Positions 23,992 through 36,971 of a stretch of 64,000 bases of DNA are shown in pieces. The stretch spans positions 74,255,285 through 74,319,284 of the forward strand of contig JALGQZ010000002.1 in NCBI GenBank assembly GCA_023105745.1. The letters run 5' to 3'. The DNA comes from Austropuccinia psidii. Its lineage: Eukaryota > Basidiomycota > Pucciniomycetes > Pucciniales > Sphaerophragmiaceae. A program made the position numbers and the translations under genes. Under the pieces are notes generated by a model. That model had not been told where the DNA came from. It saw only the letters and a list, made by a program, of their open reading frames with translations, and did not search any database. How positions within the stretch are numbered: the stretch's first letter is position 1; every line of letters starts with the position of its first letter.

Positions 23992-26578
23992 CATTGCTCT
24001 GCTTTTTCACAGGCAGTCTTCCACATTGTGTGAAAGTCTTTAGCTGTAGGATGTACTGAGAGGAGGTTCTTCTTCAAGTAATCTACTGGAAGTAGTGGGT
24101 TCCATCCTTTCTCTAATGTGGCAGGGGTTTTTCCTGTCACTGAGTGTATACTTGTGTTGTATGCCAATTGCACAGCTGGTAGGAGGGTTACCCAGTCATG
24201 GGTATATCCCTCATTGTCTTTATATTCCATGCCATATGCACAAAACCTTCTAATGATGTCTTCCAATGTTTGGATCATTCTTTCTGCTAGACCATCTGTT
24301 TGTGGATGGTAAGCTGTGGAAAATGCTAGTTTGGTTCCCAGCATCTCATATAGATTAGTCCAAAATTCTGATGTGAATTTAGGGTCTCTGTCACTAATTA
24401 TAATTCTTGGGACTCCACAGTTAGCTATCACATTGTTCCAGAACAATATGGCTGTGTCCATTGCTGTGTCCTCTTTGTGACAGGGGAGACATCTGACACT
24501 CTTGCTATACCTGTCTACTACTACTAGGCATGCATTAAAGCTGTCTTTTCCTCCAGGGACCAGGCCTGTTACCCAATCCATGTTTATTATTTCCCAGGGG
24601 TGTTTGGGCTCCTCTATACTCTGGAGTAATCCATATCTTTTGCCATGACTTCTGTTGGCTTTTTGGCATCTGGTACAAGTGTTGATGTATTCACTCAAGT
24701 CTTGTTCCCACTTTGGCCACCAAGCTGTGCTAAAGACTCTTTCTTTAGTTCTTTCTTCACTCATATGTCCCATGTATGGGCAGTCATGGCATTCCTGTAG
24801 TATGAGGGAAATGTGTTCTCTACTTATTATTACCAGGGCACTTGTGTGTTTTTCCCTATGGTACAGTAGGTCATCTATCAGAAAAAATCTATTTTCTTTA
24901 AAGTTTTTGAGCCATGGCTCTTCCAATTGACTCTCTAGTTCAGGACTCCTGTACTTTTGTTTTAGTAGTTGTATCAATATACTACACTGTTTGTGTTTAT
25001 TGTATGCTGATTGTACTATGCTAAAGAATTCTGTATTCAGGTTAGAGGAGCTGATTCCCAGTATGGGTATCTCTTTAATCTCCCCATAGCTCTGTGCTGG
25101 GTTTGATGAATCATTCCCTAATGCCCAGTTTGATAGTTTGAAGTTCTTTCTCCTGTCTATCTCCATGCATTGTATAGGTATCTTGGCCCCATTTTCTGGG
25201 TCATATGCTGGATTTTCTTGGTCATTCTTCAGTGGCCACCTGCTGAGACCATCTGCATTAGTATGACTTTTCCCTTCTTTATAGATGATAGTCATATTCC
25301 CTCTGTATTCTTGTATGGCTATTTGCCACCTAAGCATGTGTCTGTTTGATGTTTTCATGTTCAACAGTGACTTGAGGGCTGTGCAGTCAGTAAAAACTTC
25401 AAATACTGCTCCTTCTAAGTAGTAATGGAGTTTTTCTAATGCCCATACCAAGCATAGACATTCTGTCTGAGTAGCTCCATATCTGGCTTCTGAGTCTTTC
25501 AGTTGTCTTGAGATATAGCAAATTACTCCTTCTTTGGGTATGCCATCTACTAGTTGCCTCTGGTGTAGTGCTGCTCCTAGCCCTTGGCTACATTCTGCAT
25601 CTATGTATAGTTTGAATGGTAGTTCAAAGTCAGGCATCATTAGGACAGGGGCATTGGTCAGTTCATGTTTGATCTTTTCAAATGCATCCCTTCTTTCCTT
25701 GGTAATTTCAAAGACCACATCTTTTGAGCACAGTTTGTATAGGCTACTAGTGATGTGTGCAAAGTTCTTTATGTGGCTTCTGTAGTAGCTAGCAAAGCCC
25801 AAAAAAGATTGCATTTCTTTGATGTTCTTTGGTACTGGTTTCTTCAGTACTGCAGCAACTTTATTTTGGTCTATAGCTAGACTTAAGCCTGAAACTTTGT
25901 GTCCTAGGGCTAGCAGTTCTTGCTGTCCAAAGTTACATTTCTTAAGAGATATCTTCATATTGATTGGTGTGCATTTTCCCAATACTTTATCAATTTTCTT
26001 CACATGGTCTTCCCATGTTTCTGAGTATATTATGATATCATCAATGTACACTACCATCCACCCTTCCATTATTTCATCTTGAAATATGGTATCCATCATC
26101 CTCTGAAAATGGGCTGGTGCATTCTTAATGCCAAATGGCATTCTGGTATATTCATATATGCCCATATGGCATATAATTCTTAGCAATTTGATGGAATCTG
26201 GTTTTACCCCATTCTGGTGAAAACCTTTCATGCAGTCCATTTTTGTAATGAACTTGGCTTTTGCTAGTTTATCTAGTGCATGTGGTATCCTTGGGATGGG
26301 GTACCTATCTGCTTTGGTGTAATTATTCAAAGCCCTGAAGTCACCACATAGTCTGGATTTACCATCATGCCATGTTATAAGGACTGGTGTAGTGACCTCT
26401 ACTATCTCATTATGTCCTATCTTTCTTATTACCCCCATTTCTAGGAGTTCATTGATGTGTTTCTCAATTTCTTTCCTAGTTTCCATGCTGGCTGGGTATG
26501 GTGGTCTCCTAAGCATAGGTGGATATGGTCTTTCTACATCCAGATATAATTCTATATCATGTCCTTTGATTTTTTCCT
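23992..26578 (-). pseudogene. Family C pol, RT to integrase (5'-truncated)
   Basis: This is open on the minus strand from 26578 to the B insertion. It has [23 protein letters not shown] with YIDD, RNase H ([15 protein letters not shown]), integrase zinc domain ([23 protein letters not shown]) and the core D, D and E. It lacks Gag, protease and a start codon, because the 5' LTR begins immediately upstream, at KIKGHD. It is nearly identical to 44045-46630. Reading continues for a few codons into the B LTR and stops at 23916. Confidence 0.92.
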
Positions 26579-28077
26579 TGTCAGGGTGAGTCTATGTAGA
26601 AGCTTAAAAATAGTAAATACAAGCTAGTACTATGACTGTGACACGTCAAAATAAGTAATAAAAAATTCTTCAGGTCCTACTGCTACGTGGTAACAGTGGT
26701 GATGAGTCTATTGAGGACCTGGGTTGCAATGTTCTAATATCTTTGACTGTAAAGAGACACTAAAATAATTATATTTAATTATATCTTTGAGTATTCTAAG
26801 GACACTACTGATGATTAACAGTCTTGTCACGTAAGAATATATAATAAAAAGATAAGATGAGGATTTTTGAAGGCAAAAACCCTTCTTTTTATATCTTTCA
26901 AGACTGTCAAGAGTTATTTACTCTTCACACGTCAGAGGAGTGAAAATTTTCACTCCATTGGCCAGTCTGTGGTTCTGGATCCTCAATTCTGACGTCAGTA
27001 GAGGCAGAATTGTGGTTTTGGGACCACAAATGATCATTCTGGATCAATACAGGATGAAAAAACTTTTCACCTGCCACGTCAGCACTTGGATGACGTTGTT
27101 CTGGTGTTTGTATGACCAATACTAGTCATTCTGGGCGGGTTTAAGCTTTGAACAACCATTATTTTGAGTATTAAGACTGTACTGGTTGGTACAGGTTTGG
27201 TACAGGCCAGTATTGGCCAAAAAACTTCCAACAAAGATATCTTGGTCAGTTTTTGAGATATCAAGAAACTAAGAGCACAGAATTGAAGGGCTTAATGAGC
27301 TCTTCAATTTGGTATGCTTCATGTTTACCCTTCTTTAAAATAGCAAAAGTTATAAGGGTTTTAAGTTTTTGGATGTATTTTTGTACATCAGTATGAGGCT
27401 TCAAAAACTTCCATACCAGATATCTTCTTCAATTTGGAAGATATCTGTATTCTGATGATACAGTTTTGTAGGGCTTGATTAGCCCTACAGTTTGGTATGT
27501 AACACTGTACAGTTGTATGATTGTATGCCAAAGATACAGGGGTTTGTTTATTTTCTTATTTTCAGAATGTCTGTATTTTGGTTATTAAACCTTTGAACCA
27601 AGATCCCTCAGTCAATTTAAGAGATACAGAGGTCTAAGGTGTCTCAAATTAAAGCTCTTGTTGAGATCTTTAATTTGGTTATACTTTTGTACAGTTTTGT
27701 ACAAGCCCTCTTTGACTTTCAGGGGGACTTGGTTTTGAAAATGAGGTTATATGGTATCTCCAGTTGTAGTGGTGTTACAACAACATGGATGATATCATTG
27801 TGTAGCTCTCTATGTGAGCTTTAAGAAAAATACCATTTTGGTATAGGATAACTTAAATATGCATAAGTTAGATGAGAGGTGAAAATAAGGGTTTTGACTT
27901 GTTTATTCTCCTCTAGGTTTCCTTATTCTGTTTGGATAAGGTTGGTGTTTAATGTAAGAGGGTTGTTTTCTCTTAATTATTACGTGTATTGACTATGTTT
28001 GTTCAATACTTGTCATACCATTATTTATGGTATGTTGGATGTCATGCTAGTGCTCTGTTTTGAGTCACAGGCTGACA
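26579..28077 (-). repeat. 5' LTR of the minus-strand family C element
   Basis: This is the same 1499-bp sequence as 11650-13148 with about six differences (for example CTAAAATAA against CTACAATAA and CTTATTTTC against CTTGTTTTC). Its inner end, complete to the last base of CCTGACA, is joined to RT coding sequence rather than to a primer-binding site. Its outer end is followed by the duplication CTGGG. Confidence 0.95.
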
Positions 28078-29616
28078 CTGGGAGTTCTGACGTAGTCAAG
28101 GAATACTTGTGAACAAACCTCTTTGCAATAAATGAGTTGGTAGCACCAGAATCAATGAGAATACTGTAAAAAATATCAGAAAGAGAAGAAAAAACAAAGA
28201 ATTTAAGAGAATTTTTGACACCAGTAATCAGAATGCAGAATTGTGCTCTGGATGGAAATCAGTGAAGACCATTGAACACAACATGATCTTAACTCAGGGT
28301 TTTCCCTGGCTGGGAATGTTTCCTGACAGTTGGGTGAGCTTGTTTTGATGCCTTTTGAAACAGAACTCAAGACTATGCTTTCCACCACAATAGGTAAATA
28401 GCCCCTCCTTGATTCTTCTTTCTTTTTCAGAATTCATCAACTTGAAATCTTCATTTATTAAACAAGGATGGGGTTTGTCCTTCTTCTGAAAAGTCTTCTT
28501 CTTCTTTTGACTTGAGCTCAAAGAATTTTGAGGATGAGAATAATTTGCCTTTGAGGCTTCAGGCTTCTTCTCTTGATGATGACTCTTCTATTTTTGCCTC
28601 TCATGGTACCTGGTATCAAGCTCCAGGTTAACGTCCATTAAGTGTTTAAGAGAGTCAATTATTGAAGGATGGGAGGCCAACTGATCCAAAATCCTGGATG
28701 GAAATCCCTTCCTAAAATGATGAATAAGAGTTCTTTCACCCCAATCTCAAATTCTTGAAACAAAACTTGTGAAATCAGCTATGTATAAAGAAACATGGCC
28801 ACCTTCTTTAATTCTTAGAGAATCCAATTCTGCTTGAGCGTTTCTGACTTCATTTGGATCCCCAAATAAGGTTAAGAGTTGAAATTCAAATAAATTCCAT
28901 GAATTGAGAAGGTAATTTAGATCTTAATTGGTGAGGCTGGAAAGGTAAGGCTCAATTTATTTCGCAGCCCTGCCAATGAGAAATGAAGTGGTATAGAGAA
29001 CTTTCTTTCTGTCTTGTGAGAAATTTTCTGGATCATTATGAAAGATCAATTGAAAAGACTTTATGAAGCTTCTGACTATGAAGGGCTGACTCCCATCATA
29101 GCATTCTGGTGCCTTCATAGATTGAGTCTTGATGACACAGAAACTGAACCTGCTTGAAAATTGGCCATAATTTGAGTCATCTGCTGCATAATGGCCAATA
29201 AGGATGGTTCAGACTGATGAGAGATAGGCTGATCAGACTAGGTTAGAGTTGGTCCTCCAGTACCTTCAGATGCCCCTACCGGAGCAGGAACACCTTCAGT
29301 ACCACCAGACTCTTCCTCTTCCACAGAATTCTCCTCCTCCTCTTCACCATCTTCACCTAGACCTTTGAGAGTGGTCCTTGAAAGTCCTGGGAATCTGCCA
29401 GCTACTTCTGAGAATGAGCTTTATCTTCTTGGCCCTTTTCCTTCCTTTCCCAATGGTTCTGCTCCTTCCATGCGGGGTCCTCTATCTAATTGAGCCTTTG
29501 GTTATGGAACTGGTGGGGTGCCATTGAGAGGAGCTTTTGGAGTTGGAGTAAGAACAGCTTGAGCTCTGGGCTGAGATCTGGTCTGTCTTTCAGGAGGTGA
29601 ATGTTGAATAGGCATG
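28078..29616 (-). pseudogene. Family E Gag and protease active-site part
   Basis: The minus-strand gag starts at the ATG at 29616 (MPIQHSPPERQTRSQ), a Pro/Gln/Arg-rich N-terminus. A Glu-rich acidic part near 29350 follows, then the capsid-like domain (MKAPECYDGSQPFIVRSFI, near 29110; RKKVLYTTSFLIGRAAK), a Lys/Ser-rich linker, and a zinc knuckle YCGGKHSLEFC near 28390-28360. The protease active site LIDSGATNSFIAKRF lies at about 28165-28120, and the rest is across the nested C element at 11649. Several in-frame stops (for example near 28590 and 28975) disable it. I recall very similar Gag proteins from Austropuccinia psidii; this was not checked. Confidence 0.82.
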
Positions 29617-30665
29617 ATTTCAGGAATAGAACTGAAATCAAATGAATAAAGAATCAAAATTTGCTTGAAGTCAAAAATCAACAATATAATCTTGTGGAAA
29701 ATCAATGAATGAAATAAAATATTCAATTAATAAATCAATCAATGTCAAATGAAATCTTCAAGTCAATAAATCAATAAGTCAAAATCAATCGAAATCAAAT
29801 CTTTCAAAAATCACTCAATCAAATTAATTCTTGAGGAAATATTAATTTATGTCAAAAATCTTGATGTGAGAAAATCAGCAAAGTCAATGAAATCTTCAGG
29901 TCAATCAATTTTCTTGAAGTCAATATCAATTATATGTCAAATCAATCACTCACATTAATTCAAGTAAAGTCTTTCTTCAAATCAAAAACTTCTTGAAGAA
30001 TAATTCAAAATAAAACTTGATATGAAGAGTGTTTCTGAACAATCTTGATGTACAATTTGAAAAAATCAAATGAAAAATGAGATTACACCTGAATTAAGAA
30101 TGAAATGAAATTGATGATTTGAAATAATATTTAAAAGAGAAAACAGAAATAAAAATTGGGTTGGTTTTCAATTTTCAAAATGAAGAATGAATGGGAGAAA
30201 ATTGAGAAGTGACAAAGAATCATAAAGTTCCTAAGCATTAAAGCGTCATAATTTTGATGAAATGAGTGAATCAGAATGATAAAGGAATTAATGAAAAGAA
30301 TGAAAAGAAATTATGAGCTAATGAATATAACATCACAGGGGCTCTTATGGAAGCAAGAGTGGCCTGCCACTCAGGAATCATGAACTCACTTGGAGGGCTC
30401 CAAGAGATTCAAGAAAATAAAAAGGATATATTTCTTTAAGGAAGAATGAAGGTAAAGACAAGTATTCCAAAAGAACAAAAGAAATGGAAGCCAATGGCCA
30501 GGAAAATAAGAAAGCCAAAAGCCAAAGAGCCAACCAAATGAATCCTCAATTCACTGTTTCAACCTTCCAGAAAGAAAAATGGAATTAGTTAAGGATATGA
30601 CCACCAATATCCACTGACAGGCAAAGAAGAGAAGGTGCAAATGACTGACTTAATATTATCAGTAT
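29617..30665 (-). other. Family E leader region, TCAA-rich low-complexity stretch
   Basis: This is the non-coding stretch upstream of gag. Between 29640 and 30000 the plus strand is a degenerate mix of TCAAT and AATCAA words. From 30000 to 30300 it is A/G-rich. I could not place the inner LTR boundary or the primer-binding site with confidence: no TGG-type site beside a CA end is obvious. Confidence 0.5.
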
Positions 30666-31923
30666 TCACTTTAATAAGGTAAAAGAAAATAAGGATAAAA
30701 ATAAATCCAATATATTAACTAACTGGGCAAAAAGTCCCCAGGTGATGAAAGGTGGCCAGTATATTGTCTGAATTGGGCCAATACAGTTCTGGAAATCTTG
30801 AGAATTGGACTGTGGGACTGAATTCCCACAGTGGAATATGAATTGGCCCGATTGGGCCAAGGCCATACAGGAGAATTGATTACTACCTGTATGGACAAAT
30901 TGAATTGTCCTCGGGATGCTGAATACTTGATGGCTTGAAAATGATTGAAATGATTGATTACCTCTGAGAATTGCCCTTATAATAGTGTTGATGAAAATTG
31001 ACAACCCAACTCCTGCAGGGCCAGGTGGCTGAGATCCTTGAATGGTCTTCTGGTAGCCGCCAGAGAATTGCCAGACTGAATAGCTGAAAAGTCCTCCTTC
31101 AAAATTGCTGATGAACTTGAGACTTGATTTGGAATCAAATAATTGGTTCCTTAAAGTGTCACCATTGGATTGCTGAGAAAAAATGGTGCATAATGGTTTA
31201 TCATACCATATATGCACCACTTCTGGTCCTTGAGTACGGAGTGCATTGAAGAAAGAGAAGGTTTCCCCTGAAATGGATGGGAATCCTTGCTTGGAGCTGA
31301 TCTGGTGGCCTCTGATGGTTGCCAGAGACCATGGACTGATTTATGGCCAATTTGGGTCCTAAGGTGGGTTTTTTGGCCATTTTGGGGCCAAAAACTGGCT
31401 CAGGTCGGCCCACTTGTGGTTGTGCGACCCACCTAGCTTTGGGGTCTGCTGAACTGCCCCCCTTGGCCCCTTTGGCCTCATTGGAATTGGGCCAAAGGGG
31501 GACTAACAGTCCCACAGGCTGTAGAGGCCGTAGGGGGCCTAAATGACCCAAAAATTCCATTAAGTCCCAAACCCCCCTAATATAAAGGGTTGAGCCCAGG
31601 GCCCTGGTTATGGATAGAGGGGCCATAGGCTCTTGAAACACTGCAAGGAGCCCCAGGCCCAAAAACAAGGATAATGGCCTGGGGGTTGCTGAGGTGGAGC
31701 ATTGGCCAATGAGGCCAATGAAGGCAGGATATGGCCTGATTCCATGAATGACTTTTGGGGCCATATTTGGCCAGTAGAAGGATTTCATGGGCAAGAGGCC
31801 ATAGAGAACCAGAAGGGTACAATTGGGAATAAGCATATTATATGGCCAATTGACCATAACTTAGGTTCAGGCTGGAATTGCCACAACACCCATTGAGGGA
31901 GGTAATTATTTGTGGTTGTGACA
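30666..31923 (-). repeat. Family E 5' LTR (inner boundary approximate)
   Basis: The outer end is exact: TGTCACAACC on the minus strand starts at 31923 and the flank is B-like pol. The first 360 bp match 6399-6718. A TATA box (CCCTTTATATTAGGGG on the minus strand) lies near 31572-31590. The U3 is GGCC-rich, unlike the rest of the window. Two open stretches on the minus strand (31857-31201 and 31220-30666) have no recognisable domain. They could be leader-encoded in this family, since I recall similar predicted proteins from a rust genome, but I do not call them genes. Confidence 0.65.
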
Positions 31924-34169
31924 AGGAGCTATTGAGGGACATGAAGTTGATATTAATCGTAATACTTACAGACCATATCCCCTAGTACTTAGAAGACCAG
32001 CTTATCCAGCAAGTCCCAGAGCTACAGAATTCTTGGAAAAACATATCCAAGAGTTGATACAACTTGGTGTACTAATAAAAGTAGGACATAATGGGGAAGT
32101 TGAAGTGAGAAATCCTGTTATTCTTTCTTGGCATAATGAGAAATTTAGGATGGTTGGATATTTTAGCACATTGAATATGTATACAGTTCCAGATAGGTAT
32201 CCAATTCCTAGAATCTCAGAAACTTTAACCCAAATGTCTAAAGCTAAGTATATAAAATCAATGGATGCATTAAAGGGCTTTTATCAGATTGTTTTGGCAC
32301 CCAAAGCCAAGAACTTACTTAGAATTATCACCCACTGTGGTATTTATGAGTATCTTAGAATGCCATTTGGTATTAAAAATGCTCCATCTCATTCTCAAAG
32401 AATGATGAATAACATCTTCCCCACAGAACTATCTGAAGGATGACTCATCATTTATATTGATGATATAATAATGTTTTCAGACTCATAATCTTTGCACCTT
32501 GAAAGACTTGCAAGAGTACTCGAAAAAGTCTCAAAAGTAAATATGAAGATTTCACTCAAGAAGTGTAACTTTGGCTTTGAAGAACTTAAAGCTCTAGAAA
32601 ATATTTTTTCTGGTTTAACCTTGGGTATTGAAAAAAAGAAAGTAGAAGCAGTATTAATTAAACCAATACCCCTGAATAAGAAATAAATCATGTCTTTCCT
32701 TGTATTTGCAAGTTCTTACAGGAAAAATCTGAAAGTTCTTGCAATTCTAGCCATGTCACTATAGAATCTGTGATCAACAGACAGTATTTGAGATGACACA
32801 AGAAATAATTAAAGCTTATGAGAAGATAAGGAAAGCTCTTACAGAAGCACCTTTACTCCTAATTCCAGACTGGAATATACCTTTCAAATTGTACATTGAT
32901 GCATGTGGAGATGGATTGGGGGAAGCCCTACATCAAATCCAAATCATTGATGACAAACCTACAGAAGGAGAAATTTGTTATATCTCAAGGAAAATCAAAC
33001 CAACAGAAGAAAAATATTGTGCAAGCCAAATGGAGTGCTTATGTTTGGTATGGGCAGTTGAGAAATTACATCATCATCTTGATGGAAGTGTTTTTGAAGT
33101 GATAACCCGCTGTAATACAGTGAGATCACTTCTCAATATGAAGCCACCTATCAGGCATATGTTGAGATGGCAGATAGCCATCCAAGAATATAGAGGAAAA
33201 ATGACTATAGTCCATAAAGCCGGGAATATTAATAAAAATTCTGATGGACTTAGTGGATGGGCTCTAGCCAATACTCCTGGTAACCCAACTTATGTGCTTT
33301 GGAAGCAGAACCAAAGGTTCTAATTGAAGGCATTAACATAACTGATATTGGGACTGAAGTCTTTGACAAAGTCAGACAGTCTTATGAACAGGAAATGAAG
33401 TTCCATATATTGACATCCTTACTAGATAAAGACTTCAAAGATACACCTTTGGCTAATTCATTAGATGAAGTATGGAAAAAATCTTATTCTGAAGGAAGAT
33501 TTCACTTATTTGATGGCATAATCTACCACAGCAAAAAAACTTCCTGTGTGATGTCATTTTGAAGTAGATTACCTATCAATATAATTCTTCATGAATCTCA
33601 TGATAGCATCTCATCTGGAAACCTTTCAGAAGACAAAACACTTGAAAAAGTGAAAAACTGTGCATGGTGGCCATCTTGGAAAAAAGAGACTATTGAGAAT
33701 TGTCATTCCTGTGACAGATTCCAAAAGGAAAGCAAAAGTACAGGAAAGAAATTCGCAATTATGATTAATATTCAAGAACCAAAATATCCTTGGTAAGTTG
33801 TTCACAGCCCTCCCTCCAAGTGATGACAGGGGTTATAATGCTTTTTTCGTAATTTTAGACAGATATAGAAAAACACCCATATTCTTACATTGTCATAAAG
33901 ATGACACTGCTTTGGATACAGCTCTTATTCTATGGAATAGATTTATTCCTCATTCAGGGCTATTTAAGAATATCATAAGTGAAAGAGATCCCAAATTCAC
34001 ATCTGCACTTTCGACCAATCATCATAGATTGTTTGGGACCAAATTATTTTTTTCTAAATCATATAGCCCTCAAACTGATGGGCTAGAAGAAAGAATGATT
34101 CAAACTTCAGAAGACATGATTGGAAGATTCTGAACTTATGGATTATAATTCAAAGACTCAGATGGCTTT
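31924..34169 (+). pseudogene. Old family-B-like pol remnant
   Basis: It is homologous in order to 18946-21200 of the B element: RT ([26 protein letters not shown]), RNase H ([16 protein letters not shown]), integrase zinc domain (decayed; CDRFQKE for CDRCQKA) and core (SERDPKF for SDRDPKF). Stops and frameshifts occur, for example TGA after ELSEG at 32442 and TAA at 32684. It is truncated on the left by the E LTR and on the right, within FKDSDGF, by the F LTR. It is the base layer of the nest: both flanking stacks of elements were inserted into it. Confidence 0.9.
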
Positions 34170-34488
34170 TGTAGCAGCCCTGGAAAATACCCCTCTCAAT
34201 CGGTGTTTACAGCAATTAAAGCCTCTATCAATATATGGCCAATTTGGCCATATCCTCATTTTTATGCCATTTGAACTCTCATGGCAGGAAATAGCCTTTT
34301 GGCCATATCCTGCACCCTTGGTCTCCTTGGCCAATTTACAATTCCACCACCCCCTAGGCCAATACCTTATTTCTGGGTCTGGGGGGTCATTCAGCTTTCC
34401 AGGGGCCTCTGGCCCCTCTCACCCAATCCAGGGTCTTTAACACACCCCCTTTTATAAGAGGGTTTGTGGCCTAAATGGCATATTTGGT
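34170..34488 (+). repeat. Family F LTR fragment
   Basis: It starts TGTAGCAGCCC directly after the B-like codons for DGF. It resembles the family E LTR in plan: a CCCCTCTCAAT..GGTGTT stretch near the start, GGCCAA/TTGGCC words, and a TATA box (CCCCTTTTATAAGAGGG at about 34445-34461). It is interrupted at 34488 by a reversed B-like LTR. The remainder is not in the window. Confidence 0.65.
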
Positions 34489-35011
34489 GTAAGATGTGTC
34501 TATGAAACTTGTTGATAATATTACCACTAATCAACAGTACTATGACTATTATTATGAAATATAATAATAAAAATTATTATAAACACAATTAAATAATTAA
34601 ATAATTAATTATTTCTGTTACTTGTTATACACTACTAGTGATTATAACAGTAAGCAGTAATTGTCTACAAGTATCAATTACAAGAAGAATTTAATAACAA
34701 AAACCTCTTTATTAAGATAATAAAATTATTTCAATATATAATTTTCTTTTACAAGAATAATTATAAAGATAATTCTTGAAGAAAACTATTACGAGAGAAA
34801 AACTTTAAGAATTAAAATAAATCACTCACTAATACTCCAAAGAGCTTGTTGAATAATAATAGTACAGGAATTTGATTGGTAATTGTGGATTTAAAAGATC
34901 AAAAATGGATATATAACAGTATTACAACAGCATATAGTTCACTTCTATGATTCAATGAATTTCTGATTGATTCTGAAAGAATAAAACACTTAAGAAATAT
35001 CTTTAACTAAT
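34489..35011 (-). repeat. Reversed, diverged family-B-like LTR fragment
   Basis: The plus strand starts TGTAAGATGTG and follows the reverse complement of the B LTR 3' end (ATCAACAGTAC, then AAAACACTTAAGAA) with many changes. It stops where the family A LTR begins at 35012, which lies close to the position of the leader donor site in intact B LTRs. The other half is expected beyond the A element, outside the window. Confidence 0.75.
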
Positions 35012-36971
35012 TGTAAGTCTTTGAGATATGACCACATACCCAAAGAGGTCACAAGAAAAATTTAAAATAACTATACATTAAAAATAATTACCTTAAAACT
35101 ACAAAAATGCCATAAATAGACATAAAGCTTGGTTTAACTTAAAGCCCAATGAATAAACATGTGAATTAAATTATACCATTGGATTCCCCATGGTAAAATA
35201 AACATATACCATTTTTATGGCATATCTGTAAAGTCAATATTTAATGAGTTATAAGTAATAATACCTTATAAAAAACATAAATCCTTAATTATTTCAAATG
35301 CCAATGGAAAAACATGTGAAATAAATGGTATCATTGGATTCAAAAGAAAATTCCACACATAAAACAATTAAGAAGCTAATCTCCAAAGTCAATACTTGAG
35401 GAGTTAAGCTGAATGAATGCACTTTTTGGGTCAATGCATATATTCAAGGATTTTAGCTAATATCTTTTTAAATATGCATGATAGAGTGATGAACCAAAGA
35501 TAAAGTCATCACGTAAGTACTGTAGAAATACAGAAATGAAGTTTATTTCACAAGTTATAAACAAGGTTAAAATCTGTAAGGAGTTATTGATTAAAATCCA
35601 CAGAGCTGTTGACCACTTTGTTGTGAACGTGGTCCAAACTTAAAAAAAGTAGACAGTTGGATTCTACTAGTTAATTCATGAAGAAAGATGTATTTTGTAT
35701 TATAATATTCAAGGTATAACCCCTTGAAATCATAGTTTGAAGTTTAAAATATTAAATTTCAACAGAAAAGATGAGTTTCAAGAAAAAACATCAAAAATAG
35801 AGTTTTGATGATGTAATGAAATACTCTTGGCAGCATCATACGGTTATGCCAAGCTATTAGAATTCACTCTCTGAATTGCTGTAGCGTGTAAATCTTAAAC
35901 GTTATTAAGGATCAAAGTTTGAGCTTAATTTGATCATTTATGATCACTCACTGTAACCTTAAATTACGTTTAACAGTCATATGAGTGATAGAATTGGTGA
36001 ATACTATTAGTTTATGATTAAAACTAATAAAATCTACGAATTTTGGGGTTCTGCCAAGCCTTTGACGTCATCAAACTTAGAGTTATAGTGATAACTCTAA
36101 ATAATGGCGTAATAATGATGTAATATGGTTTGATCATGATGTAATCATCATCAAACCTTAAAATATTGATCAATTCCAGTGCATATGATAAGGACCTTAG
36201 GAGGGAGGTATTTACTATAAATAAAGCTCTTTTTACTCTGATTTCCCCTCAGACGCATAAAAAACATTAAATCAATACAACTAAAAAGGTAATATCTTTA
36301 TTCTTTATATATAAAACTTTTATATTATTAAAGACCAAAGATCATCTTACTATAATCAGCAATTTTCACGTAATTAAAATCATTTATTTAATTGTTTTTG
36401 TTAAAAATCTCTCTAAAACTCATTTCCACGTAAAAATCAAGAATATTTGTAATTTCTCTATTTTTTATTGTAAATACAATTTGGATAAGTTGTATTTACA
36501 TTATTCCTTGGAAAATATCTCAAAATTACTATATTGAGTATTAAAAGTAGGTTATTTTCTCTTATTATAATAATTTTCTCTTTATTATTCTTTTAATAGT
36601 TCTTTAATTAATATAAATAGTATTTATATTAATTTATAACCTTAATATTGGTAATATTATTGTTATTAATTGTTTTTTATTAATAAAAAACAATTTTTTA
36701 CGCCTTTATTACTTGTTTGTAACAATAATAAAGTGCCATTAAATATATTAATTATTTTATATTAATATATTTATTTTATTATATTATATTTTCTAATATA
36801 AATTATATTATCATATTTTATTGATAATATAATTATTTTTATGCCATAATTATAATAATTCTTTATTATTATAATTATTTTTGCTTATTTATTCCATTTA
36901 TAAGGACATTCATAGTACAACAAGTAAAATATTAGTAATTTTTACTTATTGTTTCATAGTCAAACCTTACA
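35012..36971 (+). repeat. Family A LTR (1960 bp), copy A2
   Basis: It starts TGTAAGTC and ends ACCTTACA. It aligns along its whole length with the reverse complement of 4430-6398. A TATA box (ACTATAAATAAAGCTC) is at about 36216-36231, followed by a very AT-rich R-U5. Confidence 0.85.

Larger units (their letters stand above)
11650..28077 (-). mobile_element. Family C element, minus strand, internally deleted, hosting a family B element
   Basis: Two nearly identical 1499-bp LTRs (11650-13148 and 26579-28077) enclose a family C pol that is itself split by a B element (13707-23991). The outer 5-bp duplication is CTGGG (11645-11649 and 28078-28082), inside the protease of family E. The whole 5' third is missing: the 5' LTR abuts the connection/RT coding sequence directly (26578/26579), so primer-binding site, leader, accessory gene, gag and protease are gone. 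By eye the two LTRs differ at about six positions, so the insertion is recent. Confidence 0.95.
6399..31923 (-). mobile_element. Family E chromovirus, minus strand, heavily nested
   Basis: This is an older Ty3/gypsy element with a Gag-Pol type distinct from A-D. Its parts, 5' to 3' on the minus strand, are: LTR (31923 down to roughly 30.7 kb), leader, gag (29616-28200), protease (split at 28078/11649), RT (about 11000-10250), RNase H (split by a solo LTR), integrase, chromodomain (about 6975-6850), and the first 320 bp of the 3' LTR (6718-6399), cut by family A. At 31923/31924 its LTR abuts a B-like pol in the middle of a codon series, showing the target. It is riddled with stops. Confidence 0.85.

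Noticed and set aside
31343..31546. Self-priming by pairing of the LTR with the primer-binding site (as in Tf1)
   Set aside because: I looked for the complement GGCCAGGCCCCCA in the LTRs of B, C and D and did not find it. The E/F LTR words with GGGCCTGGGG are in the same, not the complementary, sense and belong to other families.
30666..31857. Two open frames (184 and 218 codons) in the family E LTR/leader
   Set aside because: No domain is visible, the Gly/Pro/Leu-rich wording follows from GGCC-rich DNA, and the two overlap in different frames. I recall similar annotated proteins in a rust genome, but that may be automatic annotation of the LTR.
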